A stretch of DNA of 64,000 nt from Begonia masoniana (taxonomy: Eukaryota; Streptophyta; Magnoliopsida; Cucurbitales; Begoniaceae). The DNA is taken from assembly GCA_022432975.1 (NCBI GenBank), contig CM039509.1, positions 6,573,043 to 6,637,042 on the forward strand, given 5' to 3'. Every line of letters starts with the position of its first letter. Within the stretch, counting starts at the first letter, position 1. The translations under genes were made by a program, and so were the position numbers. Below are positions 34,219 through 46,062 of the stretch, piece after piece. Below the pieces are notes generated by a model. That model was not told the origin of the DNA and searched no databases. It was given only the letters and a program-made list of their open reading frames with translations.

Positions 34219-35256
34219 ACGGAGTCTGTATCCGAGTATATTCGGCAGTTCGAAGCATTTTAAAAGTTTGCGAGCCATTTGGTTATCAAAGAAGAGAACA
34301 AGGTCATTCAGTTCGTGCAAGGACTGAAACCTGAGATTTATAAGGGTGTGAAGATAGCGGGCACCCGGGGTATGCCGTATAGCGAAGTAACGGCCAAAGC
34401 ACTAGAGGTAGAAGAGGCGGACCTCAAGTGTGTCAAGCAACGTGAGGCTTCTAGAAGGTTTTTCAGGGATGTTGCACCAAAACAGGGCCGTGGGGGCCCT
34501 CAACAACAACAAAGGGGCACGAAGAGGCCGGGCAAAAATCTAATTGGCCAAGGAAGCTGCCAGCGTCCTCAGGGTTTAAGAAAGTTCCCTCATTGTCCAA
34601 AGTGTATGAGATTTCACCCGGGTGAGTGTAGAATGAGTGCAGTCAGGTGTTTCAACTGCAACGATGTCAGGCACATTTCCAGAGATTGTCCGAAGTCGAG
34701 GGTGACTCGGTGTTTCAATTGCAACGAGGTCAGGCACATGGCTAGAGATTGTCCAACCGCAAAGAAGAGTCCGACTAAGGTGGCACCTAAAGTTTTCGCT
34801 ATGATCGAGTCCAGAGACGACGACCACCCCACCGTAGTGTCAGGTACTGTGCTGATTAATATGGTGCATGCATATACTTTAATTGATTCCGGGGTGACAC
34901 ACTCCTTTGTAGCAATGGCATTCGTCGTCAAATTAAATTTGTGGCATACATCAATTGAGCATGTGTATGAGGTTTCGTTATCCTCTGGTGATCGCATGCA
35001 TTCTAATCAAGTGGTGTGTGATAGTATGGTGTCAGTGGGAAGCAAGAGCCTACCTGATGACTTGATCATTATAGGGATAACGGGTTATGACGTTATTCTG
35101 GGGATAGACTGGCTGTTCGAGTATCATCAAATGATAGACTGCAGATCGAGAATAGTGAGTTTTCAACCCCGAGATGGCGAGAAACATATTCTGCAAGCCC
35201 TGAAGAACACAAGGAAGCTATCTGTTATGGCATCCGTCAGGGCTCGGCATTATGCG
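34219..35256 (+). pseudogene. Ty3 element C: gag and protease (5' end lost)
   Basis: Begins in mid-gag at the TESVSEYIRQFE block where L3 was inserted. One stop (34261) follows, then an open frame. Two CPKC/CCHC-type motifs and knuckles are present, but the usual VGH is VRH in both CFNCNDVRHISRDC and CFNCNEVRHMARDC. The protease motif is IDSGVTHSF, with Val in place of the conserved Ala. ILGIDWLF follows. The frame runs into solo LTR L4 at 35257 and continues at 37290. Confidence 0.88.
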
Positions 35257-35840
35257 TGTAACACCCGAGAATTTTTCCTCAATGTGTACTGCTTTAGATT
35301 TAATTAAGTTATGGATCTTAAAATTATTTAAATTTAGAAGGGAAGGATTGGAGAGTCAATTTATGGAATTTAACGGGTTATTTAGTTTCTTAAAAACTTG
35401 GGATTTTCTTTGGAAGAGAGTTTCTAAAATTTTAGGCCGAGTGGACGTGAAATTAACGGAAATACGAAAGTTCAAATATGTGAGGGCAATTTAGTCATTT
35501 AACTAAAATAATAAAAAAATAAAAAAAATATAGATACAGAATGGCTTCACGAAGAAGCCATTCTGCTTCGCTTCTGTAACCCGAGCCCCGTTGAGAGAAG
35601 AGCGCGAGCGACCTCCCTCCGGCGGCGACCATGCGATTCCAGCCACCGTTCAGACGAGCGAACTCCGGCGAGTTGAGGCCAGAGCTCGGTTCGGCTTTCT
35701 CCGTGCCATACCTGACCCAAAACAGGTCGAGCCATAGGTGACGTGATGTGCCAAACACAGCGAGCTAGGACGCTAGGTTAGTAATGAATTGTGTATTTTG
35801 TCACCTTCGGGCCTACACCACAGAACGGTAGTGTATTGTT

Positions 35841-35995
35841 TGGTGTTTGAGTATTGTTTGATGAATTGCTGGGTTGTTATTGTTAGTGTTTGAGTATTGT
35901 TTGATAAATTGCTGGGTTGTTATTATTTGGTGTTTAAGTGTTGTGTGATGAAATTCTTGGTTGTTGTTTGGTGTTTGAATATTGTGTGAATGACA
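35841..35995 (+). repeat. About 56-bp tandem repeat in L4 (TTTGAGTATTGTTTGATRAATTGC)
   Basis: About three copies of GTGTTTGAGTATTGTTTGAT with the tail AATTGCTGGGTTGTTATT directly follow the block 1 arm. The copies drift towards the 3' side. Confidence 0.8.
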
Positions 35996-36050
35996 TATGT
36001 AATGTTGAAGCTATGAAAATAAGAGTGGTAAGCATGAAACGTGTAAGAAA

Positions 36051-36545
36051 AGCACTAGAGAGTTAAATGCCTCGTCGTTAAAGTGCAGGATGCACTAGAG
36101 GATTTAACGACTCGTCGTTAAGGTGCTAGAGTAAGCACTAGAGAGTTAAATGCCTCGTCCTTAAAGTGCCGGATGCACTAGAGGATTTAACGACTCGTCG
36201 TTAAGGTGCTAGAGTAAGCACTAGAGAGTTAAATGCCTCGTCGTTAAAGTGCAGGATGCACTAGAGGATTTAACGACTCGTCGTTAAGGTGCTAGAGTAT
36301 GCACTAGAGAATTAAATGCCTCGTCGTTAAAGTGCAGGATGCACTAGAGGATTTAACGTCTCGTCGTTAATGTGCTAGAGTAAGCACTAGAGAGTTAAAT
36401 GCCTCGTCGTTAAAGTGCAGGATGCACTAGAGGATTTAACGACTCGTCGTTAACATGCTAGAGCATGCCCTAGGGAGTTGAATGCCTCGTCGTTAAAGTG
36501 CGAGTAGCACTAGAGGGTTTAACTTCTCGTCGTTAACATGCATGA
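36051..36545 (+). repeat. 83-bp minisatellite in L4 with TTAACGAC-TC-GTCGTTAA palindrome
   Basis: Six units start at 36051, 36134, 36217, 36300, 36383 and 36466, an exact 83-bp period. Each holds one TTAAATGCCTCGTCGTTAA and one TTAACGACTCGTCGTTAA. The second is a palindrome of 8-base arms around TC. The last unit is more diverged. Confidence 0.95.
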
Positions 36546-37289
36546 GTGAGTAAGAAAATAGCAGAGTGAGTAGCATTGGCATGTGTTAGGAGGCGGTGTG
36601 CGCATTGTGTTTGTTTACATTCGTGTTATTCATTACTTGCTACCGTAAGCTTACGTGTGTGTGTGTGTTCTGTGGTGTAGGTAACGACGCAGTTACAAGT
36701 GAGCTAAGCGAGTGAGCCAGGACTTGGGAGTAGTCAGACCCCGTGCCGGTGTAGACAGTTGTTGGGGCGCCTCGACCATGGTCTTCGGGGGAATGTGGGG
36801 CTTTATATTTTGATAGTTTATTTTAGATGTTTGTTTGTAGAAATGATGGGTATGCGTAACTAATTGTATTTGTTGTATATAGTCATAGTTAAGGGTGAGG
36901 TGTCGCCCTATACTGTGGACTTTCTTCACTTATGGATGTTAGTATTTTAGTTTCCCTCTTTACTACTATTTGATGATTTCGTATGCCGGATAAGTTGAGT
37001 AGGAGTATTCTAGATTGGTTAGGATTTATTCGTTTGCAGGTACCTAGCATTTTGGAGGCGCCATTTTCAGGCGTTACTTTGTCAAAATTTTTGGGGAGGT
37101 CGCCGTGGTACGTAATGGTTAGGATAAAAGGAAATTAGTAAGTCTAGGCAGCTAGGTATGACATGAGAGAGAGCTTTGGGAGACTTAGCTTTAAATTCCA
37201 CTGTGTCAGTTTTATTTTAAATTATGTTTTAGCGTGGGATTGGTTAGCAAAGTAGCGCACCGAGCCAGGGTAGGTTTGGGGGCGTTACA

Positions 37290-40250
37290 ATGCGTATGGT
37301 GAGTCTTTGAGCTTTCTTGCGAGCATTGTAGATACTCGTATGTTAGTGGAAACAAAGCCCCAGGATGTAGTAGTTGTTCAAGATTTCCCAGAAGTATTTA
37401 TGGACGATCTACTCGGCTTACCGCTGGATAGGGAGATCGAGTTGTAGTTGATGTATATCCAGGCACCGAGCCTGTATCAAAGAATCCGTATAGGTTAGCG
37501 CCGACGGAACTGAAAGAGTTGAAGAAGCAGTTTGAGGAGTTGTTGGAAAAGGGGTTTGTACGCTCCAGTTTTTTACCGTGGGGCGCACCGGTCCTTTTTG
37601 TCAAGAAGAATGATGGATCTTTGCGCATGTGCATTGATTACCTGGAGTTGAATAAATTGACCGTCAAGAATAAATATCCTTTGCCCAGGATCGACGATCT
37701 ATTCGATCAACTTCAAGGTGCACGAGTTTTCTCAAAGATCGATATGAGATCGAGCTACTACCAGTTGAAGGTCAAGTCTGAAGATATTCCTAAGACGGCT
37801 TTCCGAACGTGATATGGCCATTACGAGTTCCTAGTGATGTCATTCGAACTGACAAATGCTCCAGCAGCTTTCATGGATTTGATGAACAGAGTGTTCCACG
37901 AATATCTTGATAAATTTGTCGTCGTATTTATCGATGATATTTTGGTCTACTCTCGCACCGAGGTTGAGCATATGGAGCATTTGAGGTTGGTATTGGAGAC
38001 TTTAAGGTGACATAAACTGTATGCAAAGTTTTCTAAGTGTGAGTTCTGGCTAGACAGAATCCACTTTCTGGAGATGATATATCTGTGGACCCAGCAAAGA
38101 TTCAAGCAGTGAAAGAGTGGCCGCATCCAAGAAATGTGAGTGAGATTTGGAGTTTTCTGGGTTTGGTAGTCTATTACAGAAGGTTCATTGAGGGGTTTTC
38201 AAGAATTTCAACTCCTCTAATCCGGTTAACAAGGAAGACTGTGAAGTATTTATGGTCTGATGACTGTGAGCATAGTTTTCAGACTTTAAAGCAGAAGTTG
38301 ACTACTGCTCTGCTCTTGACACTTCCAGTAAAGGATGAGAAGTTAAGCATTTATTGCGATGCTTTTAGGGTTGGGTTAGGTTGGGTTGTGTTCTAATGCA
38401 GAGTGGAAAAGTCATTGCCTATGCTTCGAGGCAACTGAAGACTTATGAGCAAAATTATCTAACCCGCGACTTGGAATTAGCGGCAGTTGTGTTCGTGCTA
38501 AAAATTTGGAGACATTACTTATATAGACAGCCGTGTGAGATATTTTCGGACCACAAAAGTCTAAAATATATTTTCACTCAGAAGGAGCTGAACATGTGAC
38601 AACGGAGGTGACTAGAATTTGTAAAAGACTGCGATTTTGAGATCAAGTACCACCCCGTCAAAGCGAATGTAGTGGCAGATGCTTTGAGCAGAGTGACAAC
38701 ATCTGTTTCAGCTATGATGCCAGGAGTGCCGTCAGCCTTAAGTGTAGAGATCTAGAACTTTGGTATGGAGGTAGTTTCGAACTTAACAGCAGTGCTTTAT
38801 GCTTTGTCACTGACGCCACCTGTTCTAGATAAAATCAAGAATGCTTAGAAGAATAATTCGGTGTGTGACGAGTTCAAGTTGAACATGGCTTTTGATGATA
38901 GGACTGAGTTCAGTTGTTCGGACGATGGAGTTTTGAAGTTTCAAAATAGATGGTACGTGCCGAATAATGAGGAGCTTCAGAAGGAGATCTTATCTGAAGC
39001 CCATTCTTCTAAGTTCTCTGTGTACTCGGGAAGCACAAAGATGTACAAGGACTTGAAGACACATTTTCGGTGGCCGAACATGAAAAGAGAAGTGGCAAAA
39101 TACGTGGAGACATGCTTGATCTGTCAACAAGTCAAGGTAGAACACCAAAGGCCCGCAGGAAAATTACAGCCTTTGCCAATTCTAGAGTGGAAATGGGAGC
39201 AGATCTCCATGGATTTTGTGGTTGGTTTGGTGCGAACTACTAAGGGCTGTGACGGGATATGGGTAATTGTGGACCGGCTAACCAAATCAGTCCATTTTCT
39301 ACCGGTGAAGATGACGTACTCGATGGACCAGTTCATAGAACTGTTTATACAGGAGATTGTGCATCTACATGGAGTTTCGACTTCGATCGTGTTAGACAGA
39401 GATCCGAGGTTTATGTAAAAGTTTTGGAAGAGTCTGCACAAGGCTATAAGTATGCAGCTTAGTTTTAGTACTGCGTTTCATCCTCAGACCGACAGACAGT
39501 CTGAGAGGACTATACAAATGTTAAAAGATATGCTTCGAGTTTGTGTATTGGAGTTTCAGGGTTCATGGAACAAGTACCTGCCATTAGTGGAGTTCTCCTA
39601 TAATAACAGCTACCAGGCCACTATAGGAATGGCTCTATACGAGGCTCTTTATGGATGGAAGTGCAGGGCTCTGCTATATTGGGACGAAGTCGGCTAGGCT
39701 AGATTGACAGGTCCGGATGTCGTGCAGCAAACAGCAGAGAAGGTAGCATTTATTCGGCAACGGATCTTGACAGTGCAAAGCTGACAGAAGAGTTATGCGG
39801 ATCGAAGGCGAAGGGAATTGGAGTTTGAAGCGGGCGATGAAGTTTTTTTTGAAGATCTCTCCATTCAAGGGCGTGATGAGGTTCGAAAAGAGGGGCAAAT
39901 TGAGTCCAAGATATGTTGGCCCCTTTCTTATTGTCAGGCGGATTGGATGAGCAACTTATCAGTTACAATTGCCTGCTTCCATGGACGAGATTCACAATGT
40001 ATTTCACGTATCTATGTTGAAGAAGTGTATGCGTGATCCCTCACATGTTGTGGGGCAGCAGGATGTCGAAGTTCAACCAACGCTGGCGTATGAGGAGAAG
40101 CCGATGCGGATTATGGACTATGCCGTGAAGATGTTGCGCAATAAAGAAATTCTGCTTGTGAAGGTTTTATGGCGCAACCACAATGTGGAAGAGGCAACCT
40201 GGGAACGGCAGCAAGATATGATGAGTAATTACCCCGAGCTATTTGATTGA
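37290..40250 (+). pseudogene. Ty3 element C: pol (RT, RNase H, integrase, C-terminal chromodomain-like module), many stops
   Basis: Domain order is normal: RT with YPLPRIDD near 37677 and FIDDILVYS near 37930, RNase H with YCDA near 38355 and [14 protein letters not shown], an integrase H2C2 finger near 39055-39130 with a MDFVVG core near 39210, and a C-terminal VKVLWRNHNVEEATWE near 40160-40205. Stops lie at 37810, 38008, 38597, 38752, 38847, 39416 and 39694, with frameshifts near 37445, 38075, 38390 and 39865. Most stops look like C-to-T or G-to-A changes of Arg, Gln or Trp codons. It ends YPELFD then a stop at 40248. Confidence 0.92.
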
Positions 40251-40273
40251 GCAAATTTTGGGAACAAAATTTT

Positions 40274-40289
40274 TGTAAGGAGGGTGGAT
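40274..40289 (+). promoter_or_regulatory. Polypurine tract of element C
   Basis: GTAAGGAGGGTGGAT directly before TGTAGCACCCGG, the start of the 3' LTR. Confidence 0.8.
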
Positions 40290-42556
40290 TGTAGCACCCG
40301 GTGATTTATCGGCTCGGATTTTGTAAGGAATAATGGTGAATGTACAGTGAAATTACAAATTTACAAGAATTGAAATGATTGGAAAATAAGTGTAAGATTT
40401 TATCGAGGGAGAGTGAGTTAATTTATGAGATTGGATTAAATGGATAGAAGGGTATAATTGTAAATTGAAGTTTGTAATTTAAAAAGAAAAGCGAAAAAGA
40501 ATAGGATTCACGTGTAACACTAAAGAGGAAATCCTTTTTCTTTCCTTCTTCTCTCTTCTCTCTCTCTGCGATTTACAGAGCTCCCTCTCCGGCGATTTCT
40601 TCAACGATTCTTCATCCAAGGTTTGTTTTCCTTTAATCTTTAAGTGAGTTTTAGTTTTCTAAGCTCAATGGAGAGTTTGATGTGGATTAGGAGGAGTTTG
40701 GAGATAATTCAAGTTAGGGTTTTGTGAGAGGATAGGGTTTCACAAAAATTTGGGATTTCTAATTAGTTTTCTTTGATTTTTGGATGTTATGGATGTTTGA
40801 AGGATAGTGTGGTTGAGTGGTTCGATGTTTGAGGAAAACTAAGAATTTCGATTCGGTGACAGGGCATATTTGGTTTTGTGAAAAACGACCAAGCCATTTG
40901 AGTTATTTGGTGAGCGGTCCAGACCTTTTAGAAAGTAGACGTCCTAAGGAGTCCGTAGAGCCTTGAATTGTCCAAAACGGACAAGTGTAGGAGTAGTTGC
41001 ATGATTTTGAAGTTTGGCCGAAATTGAGGAATTTCAGATTTTGAGGTTGTGGGGAAGTTGTTAGCTTTCTTTGAGAGTTGATGCTTGGGTTTTGAGAAGA
41101 GATTAATTTATGTATGGTGTTGTGATTTCTAGGTTCGAACGGGCTTTTGGCCTAGTGCACGTGTACGCGCTTATCTAAAGAGTCCAGGAAAGTAATGTTT
41201 GATTGTGCTTTGCCTTCGGTCCTACATCACAGTTCGGTAGGATTGCTTGGATGTTGTTGCATGGTATGTGTATGTTGTGGTGTGTCTGTTGAGTACGTGT
41301 GGTATGTTGTAAGGTGTGTTGTGGTATGTTTGTTGAGTATATTTGTGGTGTGTTTGATTGGTATGGTATGGTGTGGTGTGAACAAATCCTAACGTACGTA
41401 ATTAATTAAGAGGTGTGATGTGCTCCGTGAATTCTGGGTGGGACTCGGGCCAGAGGGAGAAATGCTCCTCGAATTTCAGGTGGGACTTGGGCCGGAGGTG
41501 GTATGCTCTGCGAATTCCAGGTTATACATGGGCCGAAGGGTAAGAAGTAAGAGAAAGAACGAATTAAACGAGAGCGAGTATGAGAACGAAACGAGTGTGG
41601 GTATGGTAGGAGATGGTAGGATAGTGCATGTGTTGAAATATGATGTGTTTATATTGATTGATGCATTACTTGCTTAGCGCTAGGCTAATAGATGAGTTCT
41701 GTGATGTAAGTGACGACGAGTTGACAGGTGAGCTCCCAGGGCGTGCCCAGGAGTAGGGTGGTTGGAGGAGTACCCCGTGCGGCGAAATGGCTGATTGTTA
41801 GGGCGGTTTGACCTGGTGTGCGTGTGGCTGCGTTTTGGTATGAGGGCAAGGGGGATTTATATTTTGAAAAGGGTTGGGAAGTTGTATCTTGGATTGGGGG
41901 TTTTAGGATGAGAAAATTGTATGGGTAATATTTAGTGGATGTTTTAACGTTAAAAGTCATTTTGATGTACAAACGTGTTTTGAAATGAAAGTGGGTTTGT
42001 TTTGATGGTAGTCTTTTGTGATGGTTTGGAAAGGCAGGGAGTTTGGATTTGGAAAGTTGGGTGTTGAGTTTTAAAGGATTTAAATGTTATGCTGTCAAGT
42101 TTTGAAGGTTTTATGTTGCTGTCAAGAGGGAGGTGTCGACCGATTAGCATGGGTGTCGACCCCTTACTTGTAGATGAGAGTCGAGGTGTCGACCAGGACG
42201 TGTGGGAGTTGTCCCTAGATAGTGTAAAATCACGTGAGGTGTCGACCTGTAAATTCAGGTGTCGACTAGTAAAGCAGGTGTCGACCCCAGAGTCGACCCA
42301 TGCCCTTCAGGTGTCGACCAGTTTGATGAGGTGTCGACCGAATTTGTGAAGGGTTGAAACCCGAGAGGATGAATTGTCAACCTTTGCCTGCAGGTGTCGA
42401 CCCGAGAGTGTGGGTGTCAACCGGTTTTTGTTCAAACTGAAAACAGAGGCAATGGGGTGTCGACCGGAGTGTGCAGGTGTCGACCCCCAAGGACGTTAAT
42501 CCATGAGAGGTGTCGACCAGTTGGTTGAAGTGTCGACCGAAGTTGCGAAGGGTTGA
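40290..42556 (+). repeat. 3' LTR of element C, first part
   Basis: Begins TGTAGCACCCGG; resumes at 44880 after solo LTR L5, for about 2546 bp in all. Arms are 41221-41235 (CCTACATCACAGTTC) and 41696-41710 (GTTCTGTGATGTAAG). Between them a unit of about 46 bp with TGCTCYKYGAATTYYAGG...GGGCCRRAGG is repeated three times (41419-41540). Confidence 0.9.
42130..42545 (+). repeat. GGTGTCGACC array in the element C LTR
   Basis: About fourteen copies of AGGTGTCGACC or close variants are dispersed at unequal spacing, with two more near 44896 and 44914 beyond the L5 insertion. Each includes the palindrome GTCGAC. The intervening sequences are not repeated, unlike a normal minisatellite. Confidence 0.92.
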
Positions 42557-44874
42557 TGTAACGCCCCGAACCCGCCTCGGCTCGGTGTGCTATATTGCAA
42601 ACCAATCCCCCGTTTAAAACGACGTTTAAAATAATTTTCAAAAAACCGACCTAAAACGGAAAATGGAAAAATAGCGAACGTAAACCCGACGTTATTTACT
42701 TTAAAATCAAAACAGACGGCATAACGCCTAAAACTTTTAAAACCCAAACCTGAAATCAAAACCAAAAACATATAATTTCAATTTCCAAATATGTGCAACC
42801 ATTATCCAATAACACAATCGACTCGCAAACGTGCAAAATAGCTAATAAAATATTTACAATAAAACGCACCCAAAACCCTCCACTTTTTCTAACTTTTCAC
42901 AAAACAAAACATTTCCAAAAATACTTACAAAACTCACTACATCAAGCTCCCACAAAATACCCGAGGAAGACAGCGACCAAGACGCCCCAACAATAGCCTG
43001 CACCGGCGGACTCCGTACTCCTCCGACTGCGGCCTAGTCCTCGGCTGTCCCCTCTACCTCACCTGGATAATACTCGTCACCTACACCATAGAACACAAAA
43101 GTAAGCATAACACTTAGCAAGTAGGGAAATAATGCACAGCACATCAACACATGCTCGACTCAACCCTAACATGCAGTTTCTACACACTCTGTTATTTTCT
43201 TTTCATTCGGGTTGTATTTATCTTTCACTTTCATGTGAATCAAGTAGGCACACGCCCCAACACAATCCAGGACGGCCACGCCTTGACCCACGGAGCAAGA
43301 TCGGAGGCACACGTCCTAACACAATCCAGGATGGCCAACCGAATCTCCCCCAATCGATCGTAGAATCCTCATTGTGCCTTCAAGCACGAACATATCGAGG
43401 CATTCATACTCACGACATATTACGTAAATTAGCATAGCATCTCTAGTAAAATTCCTCGCGGGGTGCTCAACGAGGCTATTCCACTCGAGACCAAGTTGCA
43501 TATCAATTTTCTTATCTTACATTTCATCCTCACCACTCAAGCATGCAAAACACGTGGTTTTGTAGTTAGAAAAGAATGATGCATAACACAAAACAAAACA
43601 TAACAAACAAGCAAACAATTCCTACCGTTCTATAGTGTAGGCCCGAAGGCAACAAACACACATCTGCTACTTACCTGATGGCTCCAGAAAAGTTCTGTCA
43701 CTTCGTGCCGCTAAATTTCTCATGCAATTACCTAACAATTAAGGAAAACTAACTTAGTAACGCACTAATAAAACTCTAAGAAATTAACTAAACCAAACTA
43801 ACACTAACTTTTCAACCTAATCACTCAAATCCGATTTTTATGCAAATTATTACCGTCCAAGTTCAAACGGCCATAACTTTCTCGTTTTTCAACGGATTTC
43901 GACGTGCCACCCCAATTCGAAAACCTCTACACGTCTACTCTCCATTGAAACACTCAAATTAACCAAATAAATTCAATGGCCAATCCGAATTCCCCAAGAA
44001 CAGAATCGGCCCTCTTAATGCCAAATTCTGATTTTTACACAACTTCCCCAATATCTCTAATCTAATTCCATAAACAATCTAAACTAACTTATCCAATGTT
44101 TAAATCATCCAATATATGAAGAAAACTCACCCATAAAATAAATTTTCAGAGGTCACACTTAGGGTTTACACAAACCCTCCAAAAACTCATCAAAACTCCC
44201 ACTAAACACCTAAAAGCTAACCCTAAAATGTATTAAACTAAAACCCCAATAAATTTACCTTACAATCACCTTGAAAATTTGATGAAAAGAGAGAGGGAGA
44301 ATTGGCTATGGTGGATGAGGGCAAACAGTGGAGAGTGTTTGGAGAAGAAAGCAAAATTTCAATTTAACCTAAAGTTTTTTCTTTTCTTTTAATTTTCCTC
44401 TACAGTTTTCTTTAAAATTTTAATTTAAACCCTCCCTTTTGCTCCTTTAATCCAACGTGAGAGAATTCATCAAAGTCACCACTTTTCATTCTTTTAAATT
44501 CCAAGTTTGTTTTCTTATTGGTTGTTAAGTCCTTTTGACTTTTCAAACACACTTTTGGTTTTGAATTTTCAACTCTTTTCTCCTCTTCTTCTTTTCCTCC
44601 ACCAAAATTTCTAAATTTATGAAAGACCACCACTTTTCCTTTTGTTTCAAACACTCCACCGTGGCTGCCTCCTTTACTCCCTCATTTTTCATTCAATTTA
44701 ACCAATTTTATTTCAACTAATTAACTAACATCCTATTGGTTCATAAAGTTTGACTTTTCAACACTTTGAATTCAACCATAACACCTAATTTTAATTTACA
44801 CTAACACTTAACATTAACTATCATAACCTTTTATCTTAGGCCTATACACGTTATCGAAATTTCTGGTTGTTACA
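42557..44874 (-). repeat. Solo LTR L5 (2318 bp, target duplication GTTGA) in the element C LTR
   Basis: On the minus strand TGTAACAACCAG to GGGGCGTTACA, flanked by GTTGA at 42552-42556 and 44875-44879. Arms are 43627-43641 and 43080-43094 (CCTACACTATAGAAC and GTTCTATGGTGTAGG in sense). The array between them has two copies of GGCACACGYCCYAACACAATCC (43248, 43305). CAG/GTAAGTAG lies at 43667-43677. Confidence 0.93.
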
Positions 44875-44879
44875 GTTGA

Positions 44880-45158
44880 AATATGATAGGAATGAGTGTC
44901 GAAAGAAGCGTTCAGGTGTCGACCGGTTTTCCCTGTGCGAGCTTTTTAAAGATTTTTAGATTTTCACCATTTGATTTCCAAATTCCAACGTGCATTTTCC
45001 AACGCGTTTTAAAGTAGTTTTCCGCTGCAATAATATAGTTTTCTTAAACGAAGTTGTTTTCAAGTTAATGAGTAAAGTTTTAAATTTTTCACGCATTTTG
45101 AAGCACGAGATGAGTAGTAGAAGTGGTGAACCGGGTCGTGGAGACTCGAGGCGCTACA
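44880..45158 (+). repeat. 3' LTR of element C, last part
   Basis: Continues after L5 with two more GTGTCGA words, then CCGCTGCAATAATATAG and the end GGCGCTACA at 45158. The end is set by the primer-binding-site-like sequence just after it. Confidence 0.85.
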
Positions 45159-45230
45159 GTGTGGTATCTGAGAGCGAGTGAAGTAGTGACCCAAGTTTGG
45201 GGGAAAAACTTAGGGGCACTACATTGTGAT
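45159..45230 (+). other. Primer-binding-site-like sequence and short leader after the 'downstream' LTR of C
   Basis: After three bases comes TGGTATCTGAGAGC (45162-45175), close to the initiator tRNA-Met site TGGTATCAGAGC used by A. A 3' LTR should be followed by target DNA, not a primer site. About 50 bases of leader-like sequence follow before the pararetrovirus begins. It implies a second internal region once lay here, as in tandem LTR elements. Confidence 0.6.
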
Positions 45231-46062
45231 TCTCCAGCTAAAACAGAAAAGTGACCGCTATCAGAGGCCATAGAGGAATCACTTTTATTATCCTGATCTT
45301 GATCTTTAGGCAGAGATAAAAATTGCTCTCGAATGGATTCAAGAACTTTAATTTCCAGCTGAGAAGAATTCAGATTTGGATACTATTTTTTATCATCAAT
45401 TTAATTTGACGAATAAAATTAGTGTCTCCAGAATTAACTGTGGAAATTTTTACTGATGATTTTTGAAGTTCATGGTACCGCTTTATGACTTGTGTCATAT
45501 TTGATAAACATTTTTCTGAATCAAACCGGGACCACCACTTTACATAAAAATTTCATTGAAGTTCAGGGATTCCCAGATGGTCTTTGTCTAATTCTAGGTT
45601 TCATTGCCATATCAAGTTAATCTGAAATTCTGTGTAAAACCATAGTAGATCCTAATCAATAAATACTGATTTTTGATTTGATAAAATTGGGTGATAAGCA
45701 ACCCATAAAGAGAAATTTTCTTGAAAATTCTTCAGAAATAAACTTAGTTCAGGGGCATGAGATTCCCACCAATGTAAGAACCAAGTTGGATATTTTTCTT
45801 CAAAATTTAAAATCTCCGGATTAAGAGTGAAGAACAAAGAATGAGTTCTCACTGGATTCTGATAATAAAAAGCGAGTGAACAGGCGCGTGCATAATCCCA
45901 ATAATTATATTTCTGGTCATTCAACTTTAAAGTTCTTGGAGCAAATACTGATAATCCCAATTCTTGTGGGTGAATAATTCTGATAACATAATAGTTTGAA
46001 TGTGTTATGAGAGTTTTACTGTTTCCTTCTTCCACATAATGATGGAATAATTGTACTGATTG
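45231..46062 (-). pseudogene. Pararetrovirus ORF2, downstream part
   Basis: The longest open stretch is 46035-45652 (127 codons), rich in aromatic residues, followed by broken frames down to an FSVLAGESQ motif near 45240. Continues from 48881 after solo LTR L6. ORF2 of florendoviruses has no known function. Frameshifted. Confidence 0.65.

Larger units (their letters stand above)
35257..37289 (+). repeat. Solo LTR L4 (2033 bp, target duplication ATGCG) in element C
   Basis: TGTAACACCCGAG to GGGGGCGTTACA, flanked by ATGCG at 35252-35256 and 37290-37294. Removal restores the C reading frame. Inverted-repeat arms are 35812-35826 (CCTACACCACAGAAC) and 36667-36681 (GTTCTGTGGTGTAGG), a perfect match. 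Its backbone aligns with L6, including a GC-rich region near 35570-35730, but the arrays between the arms are unrelated. Confidence 0.93.

Noticed and set aside
36051..36545. Regular 83-bp repeats resembling a CRISPR array
   Set aside because: Whole units repeat in tandem with no unique spacers, inside a plant LTR; it is a minisatellite.
43132..43437. Plus-strand ORFs of 70 and 101 codons
   Set aside because: Inside solo LTR L5, over its two-copy repeat; no protein features.
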